NCBI GenBank assembly: GCA_963971425.1 | Contig: OZ020519.1 | Coordinates: forward strand, 25,274,786-25,338,785 | Direction of reading: 5' to 3' | DNA length: 64,000 nt | DNA from: Bryoerythrophyllum caledonicum | Lineage: Eukaryota; Streptophyta; Bryopsida; Pottiales; Pottiaceae | In this document: positions 23,950 to 35,521 of the stretch, piece by piece | Position numbering within the stretch: the stretch's first letter is position 1 | How the letters are laid out: each line of letters begins with the position of its first letter | Made by a program: the position numbers and the translations under genes | The notes under the pieces: model-generated | Database searches by the model: none | What the model saw: only the letters and a program-made list of their open reading frames with translations | What the model was told of the DNA's origin: nothing

Positions 23950-25020
23950 CTTCCCCGCTTGTCCGAAATGTGTAAAAATGTTTGACTTGAGTTAAAATGT
24001 TTTTTTACACTAAAGACAAGAACTTTTTTTTGACATCATCAAAGAAGGTAATATTCTCTACACGTATGAAAAATCTCAATGTCAATAGAAAATTCAAGTA
24101 AACTTTTGGAGCTACCGGGAGTCCCCATTTTAAACTTTGAGTGGCATTAACTTTTAAACCATGAATCCAAAATAAATAATAGAAATACCTCCAGAAAGCT
24201 CTTTTAGGGACCATCTACTATAAAATTTCAATTTTTTATTTTAAAAAAATAATTTTAGGAACTTGCCCAAAATCAAAATCGTCTCCCAAAGGGACACTTG
24301 GTCATTTAGGTTAATTAAAAAAAATTGGATTATCATATTAAATCATATTAAGTTTCACAAAAGAATAAAACTTGAATTGACAATTTTTGAACCTCCGTCG
24401 TGGCACACTTGTTTTGAATATGCTACACCTCTATTTTATTTCTAAAAATTGGTTTAGAGGGAACTAAAATCATGCTTTATACAATGGTAATGGATTTAGA
24501 CCTTGTGTAGTTTAAAAATTTGATACTAAGTGAAGTCAAAGTCTGTTGATCCACTCAACTTGGGAAAGAAAATGAACTTTTGTTCAATTTCAAACACCAT
24601 AATCTTTCAATCCGTGCGGTTGAAGTTTTTGAAATTTCATAAGTATGTTACTTAGTAGGTCTTAATTGAGATCCTACGGTTAAAACTATAATTTAAAGTT
24701 TTGTTTCCTTCCTTACTCATTGCACTAGAATCAACAATTTTGAAGTGTTTTTGGTGTGAATTGTCAGAGTGCTTTAGAGGTTAAAAAGAAAGTTATATTA
24801 CTTTGAGTGCAAAACTGGGGACTTTGAGCAGCTTCAAAATTTTGCTAGAAGTTTCTATTGACATTAAGATTTTCCATACATATAAAGAATATTACTATCT
24901 TTGAAAATGTCAAGAATCAACTCTTGTCTTTAGTTCATGAAAACATTTTAACCCAAGTCACATTTTCACACATTGTTGGGCAAGGGGGGAAACAATTTTT
25001 TCTTGCACTTCAAACGTTAT
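23950..25020. repeat. R1 repeat copies with inverted ends
   Basis: The left edge (about 23960-24130) carries R1 blocks in plus orientation (ACACTAAAGACAAGAAC at 24009). The right part (24240-24990) carries them inverted (for example CTTGTCTTTAGT near 24925, AAGTGAAGTCAAAG near 24525). The arrangement looks like two R1 units in opposite orientation. No coding capacity is seen. Confidence 0.55.
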
Positions 25021-26160
25021 GATATTCCTATTCATACAATGGATTGCAACATATAGGTGCGAAAATACATTTTTTTCTTCCAAGGACCATTTTTGCACCT
25101 AATTATCCACCGAATAAATATCCAAGTGAGAAAAATGCATTCGGCATCCAAATTAAGAAGAAAGTCACTTTTGGCAAGAAATCACACATGTCTATATTTA
25201 GCACGTTTGGCAACCATAGGGGTTGAACCTAAGACCTTGGATTCCAATCCAAAGCCCACATGCATGTGCAACCAAGGATGAAGGCTTTTCCAAGCTCCAC
25301 TCCCCTTTGAGGTCTCTCCATGCAACATAATCTGATAATATGTAGATTCTCCAATTTTAGCATTTGCATTTAATAATTTTCAACTTAATTCGGCATGCAT
25401 TTTTCTAATTAATAAACACCAAACTAGATATCCAATCTTGATTTAAATTAGTGTAGATGGTGAGATTCAACATGTATGTGCAGAATATTTATTTTTTCTT
25501 CCAAGGATGACTTTGGCATATGGGTATATGACCTAGGCATAACATTGGTATCACCTAAACAAATCTCTCTTATATTTAACCAAATTTTTTGACATTCTCC
25601 ATTGTGAAGTAATTACGTACGAAAGTGATTTGCAAGTAGGGTACTACATCCACGTACATATGGTGTACGTCGGTATAGTCAATAGAGTTTTCCTAAAAAT
25701 TCTTTTTGAAAGAGAAAGCTACTAGGAAAATGGTGCCAGACACGAAGGGAAAAGCTACTAGGAAAATGGTGCTACTTCCAAAAATCTCATACTCCCTTTT
25801 TTTGCACCAATGAGATGCATGGCTAAATCAATGCTCTTGCGCCCTACCCCATGCAAGCTAAAGCTTCCCCGCGGTACCCAAGTTCCCAAAAAATTGACCG
25901 GTGGTTCCCCACACCTTTCCCAAGCCAAGTCACCATGTGCATATGCTCCCAGCTACTCACAAAAGACCCTAAGATTCGGGGTGAAAGATGCCTTACTTTC
26001 TAATGTCATTCCTGGTTCTACCGAATATGCCACCCCAGAGCTGCTTCAGACGAGACCATCAAAGGACTGCAGGTCGCGGAGGACGCGACCCACCTGACAC
26101 TTGGGACCATCACATGCGCCCGGACCCATTTCCCTGATGTCTTTTTGTCTGTGGAGTGGT
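25021..26160. other. Gene-free AT-rich spacer
   Basis: No supported gene. A 21-bp element (AAGCTACTAGGAAAATGGTG core) occurs twice, near 25716 and 25753. From about 25800 the composition becomes less AT-rich towards the phospholipase gene. Confidence 0.4.
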
Positions 26161-26299
26161 GGGCGCCTCGGATGATGGCCTCACCAAGATTGCGTTACAA
26201 TCCTAGTGCCCATCTCGGCGCCATATCCCAGAACGTGGTGAGCATTAGAACTGAAGATTGGTGTGGGTGCTTGAGTAGACCAAGGAGTGACATTCAGGT

Positions 26300-26565
26300 C
26301 TCGACGTTGCTCTAAGCAATGCGCAGGATTTGCAACTTCTGATGCTTGAGTTGTCAAAGCAGGCCAAGGTATGAGATTTGTCTCTGCAGCTTTCACGTTG
26401 TGACGTTGTACTGAGCAGTAGATTTACCGTAGCCATGGATAGAGCTTGCAGCTTCTGATGCTTGAGTTGCCGAAGTAGGCCAAGATGTGAGGTTTGCCTC
26501 TGCAACTTTCACGTTTTGACGCTGTTCCAAGCAGTAGCTATGGGCAGCAGTTTGCAATTCCTGAG
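26300..26565. repeat. Tandem repeat of about 100-117 bp upstream of the phospholipase D gene
   Basis: Two full units and one partial unit share GCTTCTGATGCTTGAGTTG or its variant, a GGCCAAG block and a CTCTGCAACTTTCACGTT block. On the minus strand the first units read as an open frame with SWPTSATQASEAA-like peptides and a shifted frame in the second. No protein family was recognised. Confidence 0.6.
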
Positions 26566-26751
26566 ACGTATCTAGTATGGCTTGACGGTTGAATGCAGTT
26601 TCCTTCGCCCTTTGTCTTTGCCTGTAGATGAAACATACACGTCCGTGTGTGGAACTCGACGATGCAGACATGAACGCTTGAATGAAAGGGTCGGGAGACG
26701 GAGAAGTGCCTAACCGATAATCAGTGAGTTGCAGTGCCAGTCTTCCCAACT

Positions 26752-29669
26752 ATGGGCAACAGCCATGGCAAGACGATGGGTGACAAGTACGGCAAATCCA
26801 TGGGCAAGTGCTGTGCTTGCGTCCCCGTGAAACACCAGCACAAGCGCCTACCCGGCCCACCGGGGATCGCGCCCGCCGAAGCGCCCGCGCCGCGCCTGCT
26901 CCACGGAGTCCTAGAAATCACTCTAGACGAGGTCGACACAGCAGGAATGCCATCTCTCTTCCGGGTAAATACACTTACGTTTAGTAGTGTTTAATCCATT
27001 CAGATTCCAAGGCTGATACGAGTTATGGCTGTGGCGGTTGCAGAAGGTGGACAACCTGCTGGGTGGCGCGATCGCGACAGTGGAACTGACCCCGGTGCGC
27101 GTGGCGCGCACGCGGTCTATCCACCGCAAGAAGGTGATGCAGTTCCAGGAGTCGTTTCGGATCTTCTGCGCGCACCTGGTGACCTCTATCGACGTGTTCG
27201 TGTACTCGGGCGCGGTGTACTTGGGGCGCGCGCGCATCTCCGTCACGGACCAGATGCTGGACGGCGCGCGCATCGACGGCTGGTACGCGCTCGACGGGAG
27301 CCGCGAGGGCGTCGCAAAGTTCCATATCACGCTCCAGTTCACGCCCGCCACCAGAGATCCCTACTGGAGCAAGGGCGTCGTGGGGGGCGCCTTCGAGGGT
27401 GTGCCTCGCACGCTCTTCCCAATGCGAAAGGGCTGCAAGTTCGTCCCGTACCAAAACTCCCACATCGACGAAAACTTTAACCCTAAGATTACGCTCGAGA
27501 ATGGGGCGCTCTACACGCCGGAGAAGGGCTGGGAGACGCTCTACCACGCCATGGACGCGGCACAGCACTTCATCTACGTCGCCGGGTGGTCCGTGAATGC
27601 CTCCATCGCGCTCGTCCGCGACAAGGAGGGGAAACCGCTGCCGGGGAACTTGGGAGAGACGCTCGGGGAGCTGCTGGTCAGGAAGGCGAACTCCGGCGTC
27701 ACGGTGCTGCTGCTGGTCTGGGACGACAAGACGGACAACACGCACTTGCTCACGGGCGTGATGAACTCGCACGACGAGGACACGTTCGCGTACTTCCGCC
27801 ACACGAAGGTGCACTGCCTGCTGTGTCCGCGCAACCCCGAGGCGAAGGAGTTCAAGCTGGTGACGGGGTTCATCTTCACGCACCACCAGAAGGTGGTGTG
27901 CATGGACGCGCCCGGCAGCTCGTCGTCCTCGCAGCGGCGCGTGCTGGCGTTCCAGGGTGGGATTGACCTCTGCGACGGGCGCTACTGCTATCCCGCGCAC
28001 CCCTTGTTCCAGCACCTCGATACGCTCTTCAAGAACGACTTCCACCAGGGCAGCATCGTGGGCGCCGATCTGGCGCGCGGCGGGCCGCGCGAGCCCTGGC
28101 ATGACTGCTACACGCGGCTCGACGGCGAGATCGCGTGGGACGTGCACGAGAATTTCCGGCAGCGGTGGTTGAAGCAGGCGGGGAAAATGAGGGCGCATCT
28201 CCTGGTGTCCATAGCGGATCGGGAGGTTTTTTCTCCGCCATCGCCCGCGACGACGGAGGACGACCCGGAGTCATGGAACTTGCAGCTCTTCCGCTCGCTT
28301 GATGAAACCTCCGGAATCGATCTCCCGCAGGACGCGGGCGAGGTTTTCCGCGCCGGGTTGGTGCGCCAGGCGGCGGGGAACGTCACCGAGAGGAGCATCC
28401 AGGACGCGTACATCCACGCCATCCGCCGCGCGCACCGCTTCCTCTACATCGAGAATCAGTACTTCCTCGGGAGCTCCCACATGTGGGAGCTCGCGCTGCG
28501 CGACGAGTCCGCCGCGCAGCTCATCCCGCTCGAGATCGCGCTCAAGATCGCCAGCAAGATCCGCGCCGGGGAGGAGTTTCGCGTCTACGTCGTGAACCCG
28601 CTCTGGCCCGACGGCGCGCCCACCAGCTTGTCGGGCCAGGACATCATGCTCTTTCACCGGAAGACCCTGGAGATGATGTACCGGATCATCCACAAGGCGC
28701 TCGCCGACACGGGCCGCGCCGGGGACGACATGACGGAGTATCTCAGCTTCTTCTGCCTGGGCAACCGCGAGACCGTCAAGCCCGGCGAGTACGACCCGCC
28801 GCTGCGCCCGAACCCGGACTCCGACTACCACAAGTCGCAGACCAGTCGGCGCTTCATGATTTACTGCCACTCCAAGATGATGGTCGGTAAGTATCACTAT
28901 CGTAGCTACTCGACATGGAGCCACTTCAAGGTTTCTCTTAAAGAAGCTTTTTTAACACGGAGGTGTGGGAACCTTCACCACTTCACCGGTTTGACATGAC
29001 AAGAGAAGATTGGATGCGAGCGCCACTTATATTTGATGAAGGAGGGTCGGACCCTCCTTCATCACGTGGAAGTGGCTCTCGAATCCAATTTCTCTTGTCA
29101 TGTCAAACAGGTGAAGTGGTGAAGGTCCCCACACCTCCGTGCTACAAAAGCTTTTTCAAGTGAAACCTTGAAGCGGCTCCATTTCGCGGCACCAATCCTG
29201 AACGTGCATGGTTTTTGCTGTGGCAGTGGACGACGAGTACCTCATCATCGGCTCCGCGAACATCAACCAGCGCTCGATGGACGGCGGCCGCGACACGGAG
29301 ATGGCCGTGGGCGCGTTCCAGCCGCACCACACTATGGCGAGTGGCGCGGACGGCGTGGCGCGTGGGTGCGTGCATGGCTTTCGCGTGTCGACGTGGTTTG
29401 AGCATTTGGGGTACCAGGAGGAGGTCTTCGACAGGCCCTGGACGCGTGCGTGTGCGAGGCGCGTGAACGAGCTTGCGAGCCGGTACTGGGAGGAGTACTC
29501 CAGGCCGGAGCCGATTGTTGACATGCAGGGGCATCTCATGCGCTACCCTTATACCATTGGAGACGATGGGGGCGTCGGGATCATTCCTGGTCACGAGTTC
29601 TTCCCGGACTCGAGGGGACCCGTTCTGGGAGCTCAAAAGCCGACTTTTCCAAGGATTCTGACTGTTTGA
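26752..29669 (+). CDS. C2-domain phospholipase D (plant C2-PLD)
   Basis: Hydrolyses membrane phospholipids such as phosphatidylcholine to phosphatidic acid plus head group. It is Ca2+-dependent and acts at membranes in stress and lipid signalling. Three exons (26752-26964, 27044-28886, 29227-29669) join in phase to 832 residues. The C2 domain runs from about residue 50 (LLHGVLEITLDEVD) to about 180. HKD motif 1 is HHQKVVCMD. FQGGIDLCDGRYC and GPREPWHDCY follow. HKD motif 2, HSKMMVVDDEYLIIGSAN, is split by the last intron and restored by splicing. The C-terminus has the usual GHLMRYPY and FFPDSRGPVLG segments. A Cys-containing N-terminal extension of about 45 residues (KCCACVP) precedes the C2 domain; an in-frame upstream ATG at 26734 would add six residues. 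The last intron carries a long foldback. The subclass (alpha or delta/gamma-like) is not settled. Confidence 0.94.
28915..29182. repeat. Nearly perfect 268-bp foldback in the last PLD intron
   Basis: The two halves are reverse complements over about 134 bp each with only scattered mismatches, and the centre is GGAGGGTCGGACCCTCC (29041-29057). It lies wholly inside the intron 28887-29226. It could be a foldback MITE or a young hairpin small-RNA locus. A target-site duplication is not evident. Confidence 0.85.
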
Positions 29670-30588
29670 CAATCGTTGGCTTGAAAGTAGGAATTGATTC
29701 TGTAGCTCAGAATTCGACACGGGCTAGGATCTGATGGTTATGATGTGACACTGTGTACATTAGTAGCCCTCACTGAAGACAGTGATTCGGCCTCCGAACT
29801 TCAGGATGACTTTGTACACTAAATTCTTTTATAATTTGTTCCTGTAAAAAGTTCATATTAAGACTCTAATGTTATGTTACTGCTGATCGTGTGTCTGTGG
29901 AGGGGGTGAAAGTTTTACTAAATGAATTATGTGAAAGATGGGAATGCTGAGTTACGAAGCTCAGAATCTTGCTCGTTTTCTGAACATGATCAGGGTTTAT
30001 GAAGTTGATGACACGATTGAGAAGACTGCTTTTACAATCTGAGTCACAGAAAGTTCTTATTGGCGGCAGTCAAAGAACACAAAACATGCTACTGACTCGC
30101 GAGATATGCAATTGTGAGGTGACACTGTATGAAAGGATTAGAAACGCGACTTACATCGTAGTCCGCTTCCAGAACTGCTGTGAAACAAACTGCCAACGAA
30201 CCATACAACAACGTCGTACAGACTTCCAACTATCGGTAGAGACTGCCAAACAAAGATACGACAATATGGTACAGACTGCGGACAGATAAATTTCTCTATT
30301 CCGATGATGCAAAACGACATGCTTTCTGCTACAAACTTCATGCAACATGCACATGAAGCTACTCCATCCAGATGTCGAATAACCCAGTTCATTTCACTAC
30401 TTCAACAGGGTCCAGAATGGTATCACTGTATGTTTCTCTGTATCTATGGAGACAAGCTTTTCATATGACTAAATGCTGGTGGCAGTCACCATTGAAGAAA
30501 GCATCTACAAGGTAAGGGTGTATGCAGGAAGTAGAACGGACACCAAAGAAGGGTTCCTCATCAACGATCCTGATACCTACATTTCTCA

Positions 30589-31061
30589 CTAGTACTGTTT
30601 CAGCTTCGTCGTGAAGGCCACGTTCTGACTACGGCCAAAGTATGCTGAACACAACTTTGAATCCACATGGTCAGGGAAGTAGGGCGGCCTTCGAAGCTTG
30701 AACTTGAACAATGGGAGGGCACACTTTTTTGTCGTGAAGGGTTTCTGAAAAGTATAGGCCTTGCATCTGTGACTTGGAGCTAACGTCATTGAAAGTGACC
30801 GCAGGCCTCCGCCTACTTCTGATCCTATTCATGCGGTCCTCAGAAACTATCAGAGACTTTCCGTTCATTTGGGTTTTCGTATAGTTTACTGACACGAACT
30901 TGGATGTAGTTGATGTTTGTACATATTCCGAGTGGCTGTGTTTTGGCTTCCTTGAGATGCTGGGGGCTCGAGAAACCAGGGTTGGTTTCTGCACTTGTTC
31001 GCTTTCGCTTCATGATTTCGATTCGGTCTCCTCCCAGAACAGAACAAGGGCTCTTTCTCAT
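30589..31061 (-). other. Possible downstream exons of NAC copy 1
   Basis: Minus-strand frames here (for example MKRKRTSAETNPGFSSPQHL, and an overlapping 107-residue frame ending near 30671) are preserved without stops in both NAC copies. Most differences between copies change the amino acid, which suggests weak or no protein constraint. They could be 3'UTR or C-terminal exons joined from the donor at the end of the NAC frame. No domain was recognised. Confidence 0.25.
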
Positions 31062-31230
31062 TTTTCATTGTTTTCCACTTCTACTACACATGGTACAGCC
31101 TGTTCGTTGCTGCTGCTGCTGTTGTTGCAGAAGAGCAGCAGCGTCAACGGAGGCAATGGAGTAATCCAACTTTGCAGGATGAAGATGTCCCCATTCGTGA
31201 GATTCCCGTAGCAAGAGTCGCTCTCAACTC

Positions 31231-31944
31231 TCACCTCAACAAATCGTTTATTTCCAAGAAGTCATCGTCGTCAGGAAAACCGCCGCCGTTGATGACGGCC
31301 TCCTTCCACATATCCTCCACCTCCATGGTCGCGTGAACAGGCTCCTCCGCCATAAACTCTGCCAGGGCCTGCATGATCATGTTCGTCTCTTCGACCTTCA
31401 CCTCGGGTTCTTCGTGAACAGGGAGGGCTTCCTCGACGAAGGGCGCACCGTACTGCTCCCCGATCTTCGGCCCCGCGCCGCTCTTCTTGAACACGCGAGC
31501 GAGCACATAAGGCTCCTGGTCCCCCGTCAAGCTCTCGTACACCCCGTCCTCCATCCGGTACTCGTGCATCACCCAGTCCGTCCGCTCCCCGCGCGGCGCG
31601 CGCCCCGTGTGGTACACCAGCGTCTTCTTCATCCCGGTCGACTTGGTGGACCGCACGAGGCGATCCTTCCCGGTCGACTTCCAGTACCCGCGCCCCGTCG
31701 CCCGGTTGGTGCGCGACCCGTTCGCATACTTCCTGTCGCGAGCGCAGTAGAAGTACCACTCCTGATCGTCGCTCTGCACCGCAGACAATGCAGGCAAGTC
31801 CCACGGCTCCACCTTGTACAAGTCCACCACTGCTATCGGATTCATCTCGATCACCCGCCCGACTATCTTCCCCTTCAAATAGAACGCCACCAGCTCCACA
31901 TCCGTCGGATGAAACCGAAACCCCGGCGGCAGTCGCTGCGCCAT
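31231..31944 (-). CDS. NAC-domain transcription factor, copy 1
   Basis: DNA-binding transcription factor of the plant-specific NAC family, acting in the nucleus. The 237-residue frame starts MAQRLPPGFRFHPTDVELV and contains all NAC subdomains (LYKVEPWDLP, YFYCARDRKYANGSRTNRAT, GYWKSTGKDR, KTLVYHTGRAPRGERTDWVM, YVLARVFKKSG; about residues 5-155). An acidic tail ends in FLEINDLLR. NAC domains usually have one or two introns, but none occurs here. The codon for the final R overlaps a good donor (GTTGAG then gtgaga), so a longer spliced product with further exons towards 30.6 kb is possible; NTL-type NACs continue after a similar LEINDL motif. The protein is nearly identical to copy 2 over its first 195 residues. 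Confidence 0.9.
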   Translation of the reverse strand: MAQRLPPGFRFHPTDVELVAFYLKGKIVGRVIEMNPIAVVDLYKVEPWDLPALSAVQSDDQEWYFYCARDRKYANGSRTNRATGRGYWKSTGKDRLVRSTKSTGMKKTLVYHTGRAPRGERTDWVMHEYRMEDGVYESLTGDQEPYVLARVFKKSGAGPKIGEQYGAPFVEEALPVHEEPEVKVEETNMIMQALAEFMAEEPVHATMEVEDMWKEAVINGGGFPDDDDFLEINDLLR

Positions 31945-32600
31945 TGCTCCCCCTCAAAATGCACTAAAACCCCTTCTTCGCTAGGGCCTAGGGTTTAAGC
32001 CTCGATGGACAAAATCAAAATAAAGCCGGCAGCCTCCAAGAGCAACAATCCTAAGAAAATTATGTCCCCTCCGCCGACCAAAAACAGCAACACACGCCCG
32101 CTTCCAACAAACTCCACAATCCGCACACCAAATTTGATCAAATCGCGCCTTCTCAAGAAGAGCCACTACCTCCACCTCCGCCTTCACAACACTCTCGAAT
32201 TCTTCAGCAACAACAGAAGCGAAAAGGGGGAGCCACGACGCAGAATGCACCAAACCCTAGCACGACCTCTGGCACTCCGACGTGCGCTCGCTCCTCGTCC
32301 GCTCACCCTCCGCCTCCCTCGCCCTCGCCGATGCATCACCTCAACGCTTCCGCCTGCTCTCCTCCTCGTCCGCCTCGAAGTTGTGAACGATGTGACCCCG
32401 AAGCGAGCAATTTATAAGAGGCTCCACAAACACAGACAGTGTCTTTCCAAAGAGGAGAGCATGAGACGATTGAGTCTGCAGTCAAGTTGGCTTCGTGGTG
32501 AAGGCAAGAATCTATGCGAGACTGAAGACAGGATAGCCGTCCGATGAAGGAGGCAGGACCGTTGGATCCGAGAGGGACTTCAGATAAAGTGCAGTTAAGG
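31945..32600 (-). promoter_or_regulatory. 5' flank and probable 5'UTR of NAC copy 1
   Basis: C-rich on the plus strand and conserved in copy 2 at roughly 96 percent by eye. It contains GCTAGGGCCTAGGGTTTAAG about 40 nt upstream of the ATG, typical of plant leaders, and an AATTTATAA element near 32409. A plus-strand frame of 180 codons (32005-32547) is partly preserved in copy 2 but looks low-complexity. Confidence 0.4.
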
Positions 32601-33788
32601 GGAGACTGGGAGCGGGCCCGCCGTCCGATTCGGCCGATGACGTCGTTAGACCGTGGGATTGGATTGGGAGGGGAATGACTTTTAGTGAGGGTCGTAGTGC
32701 CGTCTGATGGAGCCGATGACGACGTTGGACCGTGGGATTGCGATGGATCTGTCGGCGGGGATTAATTGGTGGATGAAACCGGTACTGGAACCCCAAAGCC
32801 GCGGGGCGTAGATGTGCGTGTAGGGGATCTACAGATCGCTGGATTCTGCAGTGTTGGTTTTGGGTCTTTCTTTCGTTACATGCGTGAAGATACTGTGGAA
32901 TTAACTATGGCGTGTATTTAAATTGGAATTTATATTTTGAAAATACACGGTTGTTATTAGGACGATTCTCTTAACTGTTTCATAAACGCGGGATAAATTC
33001 AACTATCCATCTTATGACGAGTGAATAAATAGATGTTAGTTGAAGATTTGAACTTCTAATGCTCCAAAGGCTTGAGGTGGGTTTTCTAATGATTGAAATT
33101 GAAGTTTAATTAAAAGGATTGCATTGGATGACGATGAGGTAAATTTTTCATGAGATGGGTCGACCTTGTTTTAGCTTGTCTTCAAAAGAGAGCATAGTTG
33201 TTTTTCATTTGCCTCAATAACCCTTGAACATCAAAAGGTGCCACTGGTGGCCATATTATTCTTCATGTATAATGTCGTATTTGAAGATGATAAGGTTAAG
33301 ATATTGATTCAAATGACCTCCAAATGAAAGTTGTTTGTTGATGAATCTGCAATCTAAAGGCGAAATTCTTGCTAAACTTGAATACATTTTATGCATTCTA
33401 CAGAGTAACATATGTGCTGGTATATAAAATTCCCACTGACGTTTAAGGGTTAAATCTAGGTTTGTCCTCTCCTTCTTCTTTCATTATATCTTTATAAATA
33501 ACTCTACTGCCTGTTATTTTTATCATAACTTCACCTACAAAGGCACTACTAGAAATCTTATTGCTCCTCACTCAAAAGGCTTTGCTTTTCAATCGCACAT
33601 AATGCAAAAATTGGTTTTTTTTTCTTGTCTTTGGTGACTAAATTGGCTCACCCACTTCTAAAATGCTTGAAATAGTAAGTGAAAATTGATAGAATTGCTA
33701 ATAGTCAGGGTCTTGTTACATTCATTCCTCAAATCAGCTATAGCTAACTCTGATGCCGATGATAGAGGTAGTAATAACTTAGTAGCGG

Positions 33789-34385
33789 TTAAAAGTTAAC
33801 AACGATTACACTCAATAGAAGTAATTCATCAATAGAGGTCAACAATTTTTTGTATTTTTTAAAGCAAGTAATGGGGTTAGTGTATAGCTCATACAATTGT
33901 GCCCAACACACTTTAACCGCCATAATATAGTCAGAGACAAAGACATCCCTATGTTGAGAGAACTTAATAAGATCATGCATTGACTCTGAGAGAGGCAAAA
34001 CACATAACAATGCAACTAGAACTGGAATGTCACAAAGGAGGTCGAAATTCTTCCTACCAACTTCTCTTGCAGAAGCCTTCAAGTCTTTAAGCATGCAGAC
34101 GTGGGTCCATAGGGGGCCTGTCAAGTCCTGCATGATCGTGGTGGGTCCCACCTGATGGGAACCATATGAGTGGCCGTAGGAGTTTCTTTGGCCAGTTTCA
34201 AGTTGTCCGACTGAACCCATCTCGTTTCCCGGGGCTAAATCCCAAGGATCAGATGGGGTCCTCCTACGACCCCACAACCTCCATGTGCACGTGTTTTTTG
34301 TCGGCCCAATCCTCAGCCAGCTTCACCACGAGCGTTTTGTACTCCCCATGACCGGCTTCAGGGGAGACAACATACTCAACCACTG
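33789..34385 (-). pseudogene. hAT-like transposase remnant, C-terminal part
   Basis: Minus-strand frames read EYKTLVVKLAEDWADKKHV (about 34340-34285), then after a disruptive stretch of about 190 nt NFDLLCDIPVLVALLCVLPL and SQHRDVFVSDYIMAVKVCWA. This combination resembles the DUF4371/zinc-finger-862-like hAT-derived proteins common in plant genomes. Frames are broken by shifts and stops. The N-terminal half of the same kind of protein, in the same orientation, lies at 53.1-54.0 kb, so one gene has been split by about 19 kb of inserted DNA. Confidence 0.6.
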
Positions 34386-35182
34386 CGACTTAACTTGCAA
34401 TTAGTCATGATACAACAAATCTGTAAGAAATGAAATGAAGTAGTGAAATTGTCATGTTTCACAAAGTTTCAATGAAACAAATGAAGTAAGCAAACTGCCA
34501 TGAGTGGCCCTATATCGCAAACCGAAGCTACAAGGAAAGCACTGTACTGAGAATGCTGACCTGCTTGACTATCTTCAAGCCCTTAAACACCATATTCGTT
34601 ACATTGGGAGATTTAGCGACTCCCAAATTAACACATGTAGAACATAAGAGCTAAAGTGCACATCTAAACTTTACACTATGGATGGATATGAGTTTCCATT
34701 AAATTGGGAGGTAATATTCACTACAAAAATCCCTAGAAAAATAAGTACTACGGTTTAGGGTTACATTACAAATCTAACTATAATATTGAAAAGAAGAACA
34801 CATTAGTCAACACTTCTTTTATACCACATGTGTTCATTAAATATGAATAGCTAAATATTCACACTGAAGCCTTAGAAGTTACAAAATTCTCTCGAACCTA
34901 CTAACCCGGATTAACACCATGCTCCAATTTAGCTAAAAGTGAACTCAATGACGGACATATAGCCACTTGTAAGAGAATTCACTAAACATATTCTAATGAG
35001 CCTTTTTTTAATCCAAAAGAATTTCAGTTCACCTTGTCGAATACACATTGGCTAAAAAAAATAAGTAACGAGTTTCAAATGATGGTGTTCAGAAGTAGAA
35101 AAAAAGTTGCACACAGTAGCTCTCTTTGAACTAAAGTGTCCCCATCACATAGAGGTGCAATTAACTCAAAAAAACAATTACA

Positions 35183-35210
35183 CACACTTTAGCTCCAGTT
35201 GACCTAAAGT
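35183..35210. repeat. Palindrome of the AGCTC family, left subterminal
   Basis: ACTTTAGCTCCAGTTGACCT with the symmetric outer arm AAAGT. It is the only copy on the left side of the DUF7869-type gene. Confidence 0.5.
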
Positions 35211-35521
35211 ACAAACGAGCATTTACTTTCTATCATTTACCATGAAGGCAATTACTGGTGTTATTGGTTTCAAGATTAGAAGCAATTTACCACATTGTTA
35301 TTTTAAAAAAGAAACAAAAACATACTGCAAATTATCACTGATACGCAAAAACAATGGAGAGAATATTTCATAGCAATCATTGGCATTTGATATAGTCATA
35401 CAGAGTGTAATCGAATACAAATATCTATAATCTCAGCACCAATGGATCTAACCATACTATATGAATATCACGCATCAAAATCCAAAATCTAGGAAAAAGA
35501 AAGTCCATTTATCTAAGTCTA

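Larger units (their letters stand above)
29826..33835. repeat. NAC segmental duplication, copy 1
   Basis: Collinear and direct with 54022-58165. Similarity starts shortly after the PLD 3' end and runs through the NAC gene and its promoter to about 33.83 kb. Copy 1 alone has extra stretches at about 32605-32765 (itself an internal tandem duplication containing ACCGTGGGATTG twice) and about 33215-33450. Copy 2 alone has an R1 insertion at about 57.0-57.65 kb. Non-coding parts differ by a few percent. Confidence 0.9.

Noticed and set aside
27023..28198. 391-codon minus-strand open frame
   Set aside because: Antisense shadow of the GC-rich PLD exon 2; the sense frame has all PLD motifs.
31333..31998. 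221-codon plus-strand frame
   Set aside because: Antisense of the NAC CDS; repeated in copy 2 only because the NAC DNA is nearly identical.
32005..32547. 180-codon plus-strand frame opposite the NAC promoter, partly preserved in copy 2
   Set aside because: Low-complexity P/R/S/T composition, differing C-terminus and no family resemblance. Preservation is explained by the recent duplication. An alternative frame has a KRKGGATTQN stretch that loosely recalls LEUNIG-type proteins, but too little is left to support it.
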